This document shows positions 61,666-64,000 of a DNA stretch of 64,000 nucleotides, in pieces (the stretch's first letter is position 1; each line of letters opens with the position of its first letter). Source of the stretch: Brettanomyces bruxellensis. Lineage: Eukaryota > Ascomycota > Pichiomycetes > Pichiales > Pichiaceae. The notes beneath the pieces are model-generated. The model was given only the letters and a program-made list of their open reading frames with translations. It was not told where the DNA came from and did no database searches. The translations under genes were made by a program, and so were the position numbers. The stretch lies in NCBI RefSeq assembly GCF_011074885.1, contig NC_054690.1, positions 1,927,001 through 1,991,000 on the forward strand. Direction: 5' to 3'.

Positions 61666-64000
61666 TCAAGCGTGTCTTCTGAGGGCCCTGATTCGGATCA
61701 CAATATCCAAAAGTTGATCCTCCAACGACTCTCTCTGGTCAGCCGAAACTGCAAGCAACTGGTTTGGGTTGCCTCTGATTCTCTGCATGGCATCCTGCAG
61801 CTCGGCCACCGCGTTTGGTGGGGCAGCATTGCCTAATGCGGCCGAAGGTGCATGCAAGGCTGCATTCAATGCGGAAGCTGCATTTAAGTCCGCCGCTGCG
61901 TCCGGGATACCGTAGTAGCCTGGAGGTGCATATGATGGGCCTTGATATGCGTACTGGTTGGGCTGGCCTGCCGCATTTGGAATACTGCAGTTCGTGTTAG
62001 TTTGCTGAGAGTAAGTGTAGTAATTCTGCATTTTGGACGGATCCACCTGCTGCACCTTGGCTTTATCTGTCTTGGCATCCTTCGGGGGTTCCTCGTTCTT
62101 GCTCTCGGTCACCGAGGACCTCACCTCGATCCCTGCGGAAGCATCAGAGGAGACATCGGTCGTCTCGTCGGCAGTCGCGTCGATCGACGCGTTCACGTCG
62201 ACCCTCCCTTTCGGCAGCTCTACCTGTCCTTTCTGCGAGCCAGGTTCGGCCGTTTTTGCACCATGCTTGGCATTGCCGATCCCAGGTTCGTCCTCTATTG
62301 GGATAACTTCGACAATGCTGACGGCATCGTCTTTCTTCCTCTTGGCATCGAAAAATCTCGCAAAGCTGTCCTTTAGCAAAGTTCCCTGCACACTGTCCAC
62401 AACACTTGCAAGCTTATCCCCATGCTTGTCCTCCAAGTACCCGAAGCTGTCCTGGAGCCAGATTCGGACGGGCTCAACCTGCAGTGAGGCATTATCCGGG
62501 AAGCTGGCACATCTGGAGATCACCTCTGTATACCAGTAGAGCGGACATCTATTCTCGGGCAGTGCTGCCGCCAAGCTTCCGATCTCATCTGCGGAAGCCG
62601 TTTGGACAAATGCAGAGAGTGTCTTTCTGATCGGCGAGAAGGCTTCCTCTGTTGACCGCGAGCATCGCGTGGCATATTCCGAAAGAAGAAGCTTTGTTGC
62701 ATCCCTCGGCAGGCCGGTGTCAGCAACGGCCGAGAAATTGGCAATGAAGCAGGAAAGATTGTTGTAGTGGGCGGCAGAACTGGAGAGCTTCTCGTACTCG
62801 ATGATTTTGTCGATGACGACGTTGATATGCTTCCCGTTGAGGTCCAGGCCGACTATGACATCCTTCCATATGTCGAACTCGGACAGCATGATGGAAAGCG
62901 AAACGGAGTGGCTGGATAGAGCATCGATCAAAGTTGTGTTGATGAGGGGCTCGTGGAGAAGCAGAAGGCCCAAAAACATGAAGGCGACTTTTTTGTGCAG
63001 GACGCCGTGCATGCAGCGGACGAAGTCGGCAATTCCGGCGGTCCCGTGCCATTTGTATATGAAGGCACCCATTAGTGTGACGAGATTCATGCTGACGGAC
63101 TTGCCGGTCAAGATTCGGAGCCCGAACACGGACTTGGCCCTCAGAACGAGGCTGCACAAGTAAGAAACCTCGGGTTTCTTGGCATCGCCCTTGGTGGTGC
63201 TCTGTCCGTATTGGTGGAGGTAGTTTTCAAGAAGCTTCAGGAAGCCCTGGGCGGCATCGAAGGGAACAATTGCGTTCTTGGTGCAGTCCTCGAGTGTGGC
63301 GGTCAAGGTGTCGAAGACGAGCATCTTGGATTTGATCGGGATGCGGTCGTTGAAAAGCAGGAAGTTGATCAAGTCGTAGTAGCCGTTGTAATGCGAGAGA
63401 AGCAGGTGCTTTGGCAGGCAAGAGAGGGTCCAGTCGTCGATGGAGGTCTTCCTGAAGCATGCCTCAGCATTATCCAACGACTTCAGCGTTGGTCTCTCCC
63501 TGAATCGGAGAACGTTGACCAGCATCTTGATTCCGGTCGGGATGAAGTCGGGTCTTTTGAGAAATACAACGTAGAAGGGGGAGAAGATGGACTCGAGCAC
63601 CCAATCCTGCGGAACGGCCTTCTTGCGGCCCGGCATGATGGTGAGGGTGCGGAGAAACCGGATGAGCCGGTAGTAGAGCACAACGTACGCGTGCAGCACT
63701 TTCTGGCTGCAAGGCTCGGGAACGCAGTTGAACGGATAGAGGAAGATGCATCTCTTGAGGTCAAACTCGTCCTTGGTCAAGGACGCGGAGCTGAACGACC
63801 TGGAGTTCTGATAGTTGAACAACACGGCTCTCCAGCTGCCCAATGCGGCAACCTTGATGTCGTCCGACTTCGACTGAAACGCCTCGTCGAACACTTTGAG
63901 CCAGTGGCCCAACCCGGGCCAGCTGTTGAGATCGACTTGGTTTGTGAGCCGGTACCCCATCATGAACGTTGTGTACGTCCATATGTCCAACGCCTGCGCA
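61666..64000 (-). CDS. RIF1-like protein, C-terminal 778 residues (5' end beyond window)
   Basis: The frame is open to the window edge with no believable start, so the gene continues upstream. About residues 1-560 of the visible part are helical repeats; the phrase WPGLGHWLKVFDEAFQSKSD followed by DDIKVAALGSWRAVLFNYQ resembles the Rif1 N-terminal HEAT region, where W..VF and AL.SWR..IYN are conserved. Rif1 binds telomeres and recruits PP1 to late origins. The C-terminal ~200 residues are low-complexity (Asp/Glu/Lys, then Tyr/Gln/Ala/Pro-rich) and end in a basic helix. No PP1-binding motif was seen in the visible part. Another large HEAT-repeat protein is possible. Confidence 0.5.
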   Translation of the reverse strand, partial: AQALDIWTYTTFMMGYRLTNQVDLNSWPGLGHWLKVFDEAFQSKSDDIKVAALGSWRAVLFNYQNSRSFSSASLTKDEFDLKRCIFLYPFNCVPEPCSQKVLHAYVVLYYRLIRFLRTLTIMPGRKKAVPQDWVLESIFSPFYVVFLKRPDFIPTGIKMLVNVLRFRERPTLKSLDNAEACFRKTSIDDWTLSCLPKHLLLSHYNGYYDLINFLLFNDRIPIKSKMLVFDTLTATLEDCTKNAIVPFDAAQGFLKLLENYLHQYGQSTTKGDAKKPEVSYLCSLVLRAKSVFGLRILTGKSVSMNLVTLMGAFIYKWHGTAGIADFVRCMHGVLHKKVAFMFLGLLLLHEPLINTTLIDALSSHSVSLSIMLSEFDIWKDVIVGLDLNGKHINVVIDKIIEYEKLSSSAAHYNNLSCFIANFSAVADTGLPRDATKLLLSEYATRCSRSTEEAFSPIRKTLSAFVQTASADEIGSLAAALPENRCPLYWYTEVISRCASFPDNASLQVEPVRIWLQDSFGYLEDKHGDKLASVVDSVQGTLLKDSFARFFDAKRKKDDAVSIVEVIPIEDEPGIGNAKHGAKTAEPGSQKGQVELPKGRVDVNASIDATADETTDVSSDASAGIEVRSSVTESKNEEPPKDAKTDKAKVQQVDPSKMQNYYTYSQQTNTNCSIPNAAGQPNQYAYQGPSYAPPGYYGIPDAAADLNAASALNAALHAPSAALGNAAPPNAVAELQDAMQRIRGNPNQLLAVSADQRESLEDQLLDIVIRIRALRRHA

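Noticed and set aside
61942..62539. Plus-strand frames of 144 and 168 codons opposite the RIF1-like gene
   Set aside because: Shadows of the GC-rich low-complexity part of the minus-strand gene.

Overview
This is a 64 kb stretch of nuclear chromosome from a budding yeast. Genes are compact and mostly intronless; the three spliced genes have GTAAGT donors and perfect TACTAAC branch points. A spliced homologue of the respiratory complex I subunit NDUFA2 argues against Saccharomyces and its close relatives, which lack complex I. CTG falls at a conserved leucine of HOS2 (22837-22839), so the CUG-Ser and CUG-Ala yeasts are unlikely. A Pichiaceae yeast of the Brettanomyces/Dekkera kind would fit, but that is inference. 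About 26 protein genes are supported, plus one retrotransposon.

Left end (1-9811): a full-length Ty1/copia-type LTR retrotransposon (96-7002) with a 5-bp target duplication (CCTAT) and LTRs identical except for one N. It appears to sit inside an older, decayed LTR. Its gag-pol reading frame changes nine times, always by +1, and every N in the window lies inside it. This looks more like uncorrected insertion errors in a repeat than natural decay, although the gag/protease junction also carries a credible programmed +1 site. About 2.8 kb without a gene follows.

Middle (9812-41690): vacuolar zinc transporter (ZRC1/COT1-like), a GT15 mannosyltransferase, an unrecognised KEN-box protein, a perilipin-like protein, a septin, an Mpv17-family protein, spliced RPS10, the deacetylase HOS2, a LYS14-like zinc-cluster regulator, the LIM/RhoGAP protein LRG1, VPS11, a DH-like (FUS2-like) protein and the MAPKKK STE11 with a tiny first exon. 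Several act in morphogenesis and signalling (septin, LRG1, STE11, the FUS2-like gene), but they are separate transcription units and no operon-like logic is implied.

Right part (42100-64000): a small secreted or membrane protein, the phosphatase DCR2, TRAPP subunit TRS33, a sugar transporter with a long cytoplasmic tail, TRM8, mitochondrial ribosomal protein uL10m, an IVY1-like protein, spliceosomal IST3 with a polyhistidine tail, tubulin cofactor E (PAC2), NDUFA2, OXA1, an unrecognised mitochondrial protein, a DCG1-like racemase with GATA sites in its promoter, and the 3' part of a RIF1-like gene cut by the window edge. Mitochondrial functions cluster loosely at 49.8-60.3 kb.

I found no wholly new system. 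The most unusual items are the same-direction frame breaks in the retrotransposon, a 22-bp repeat array in the LRG1 leader, a repeat expansion inside an LRG1 zinc finger and the STE11 mini-exon. No tRNA, rRNA or CRISPR was seen. Gene names rest on recognition of protein motifs by eye, without a database search.
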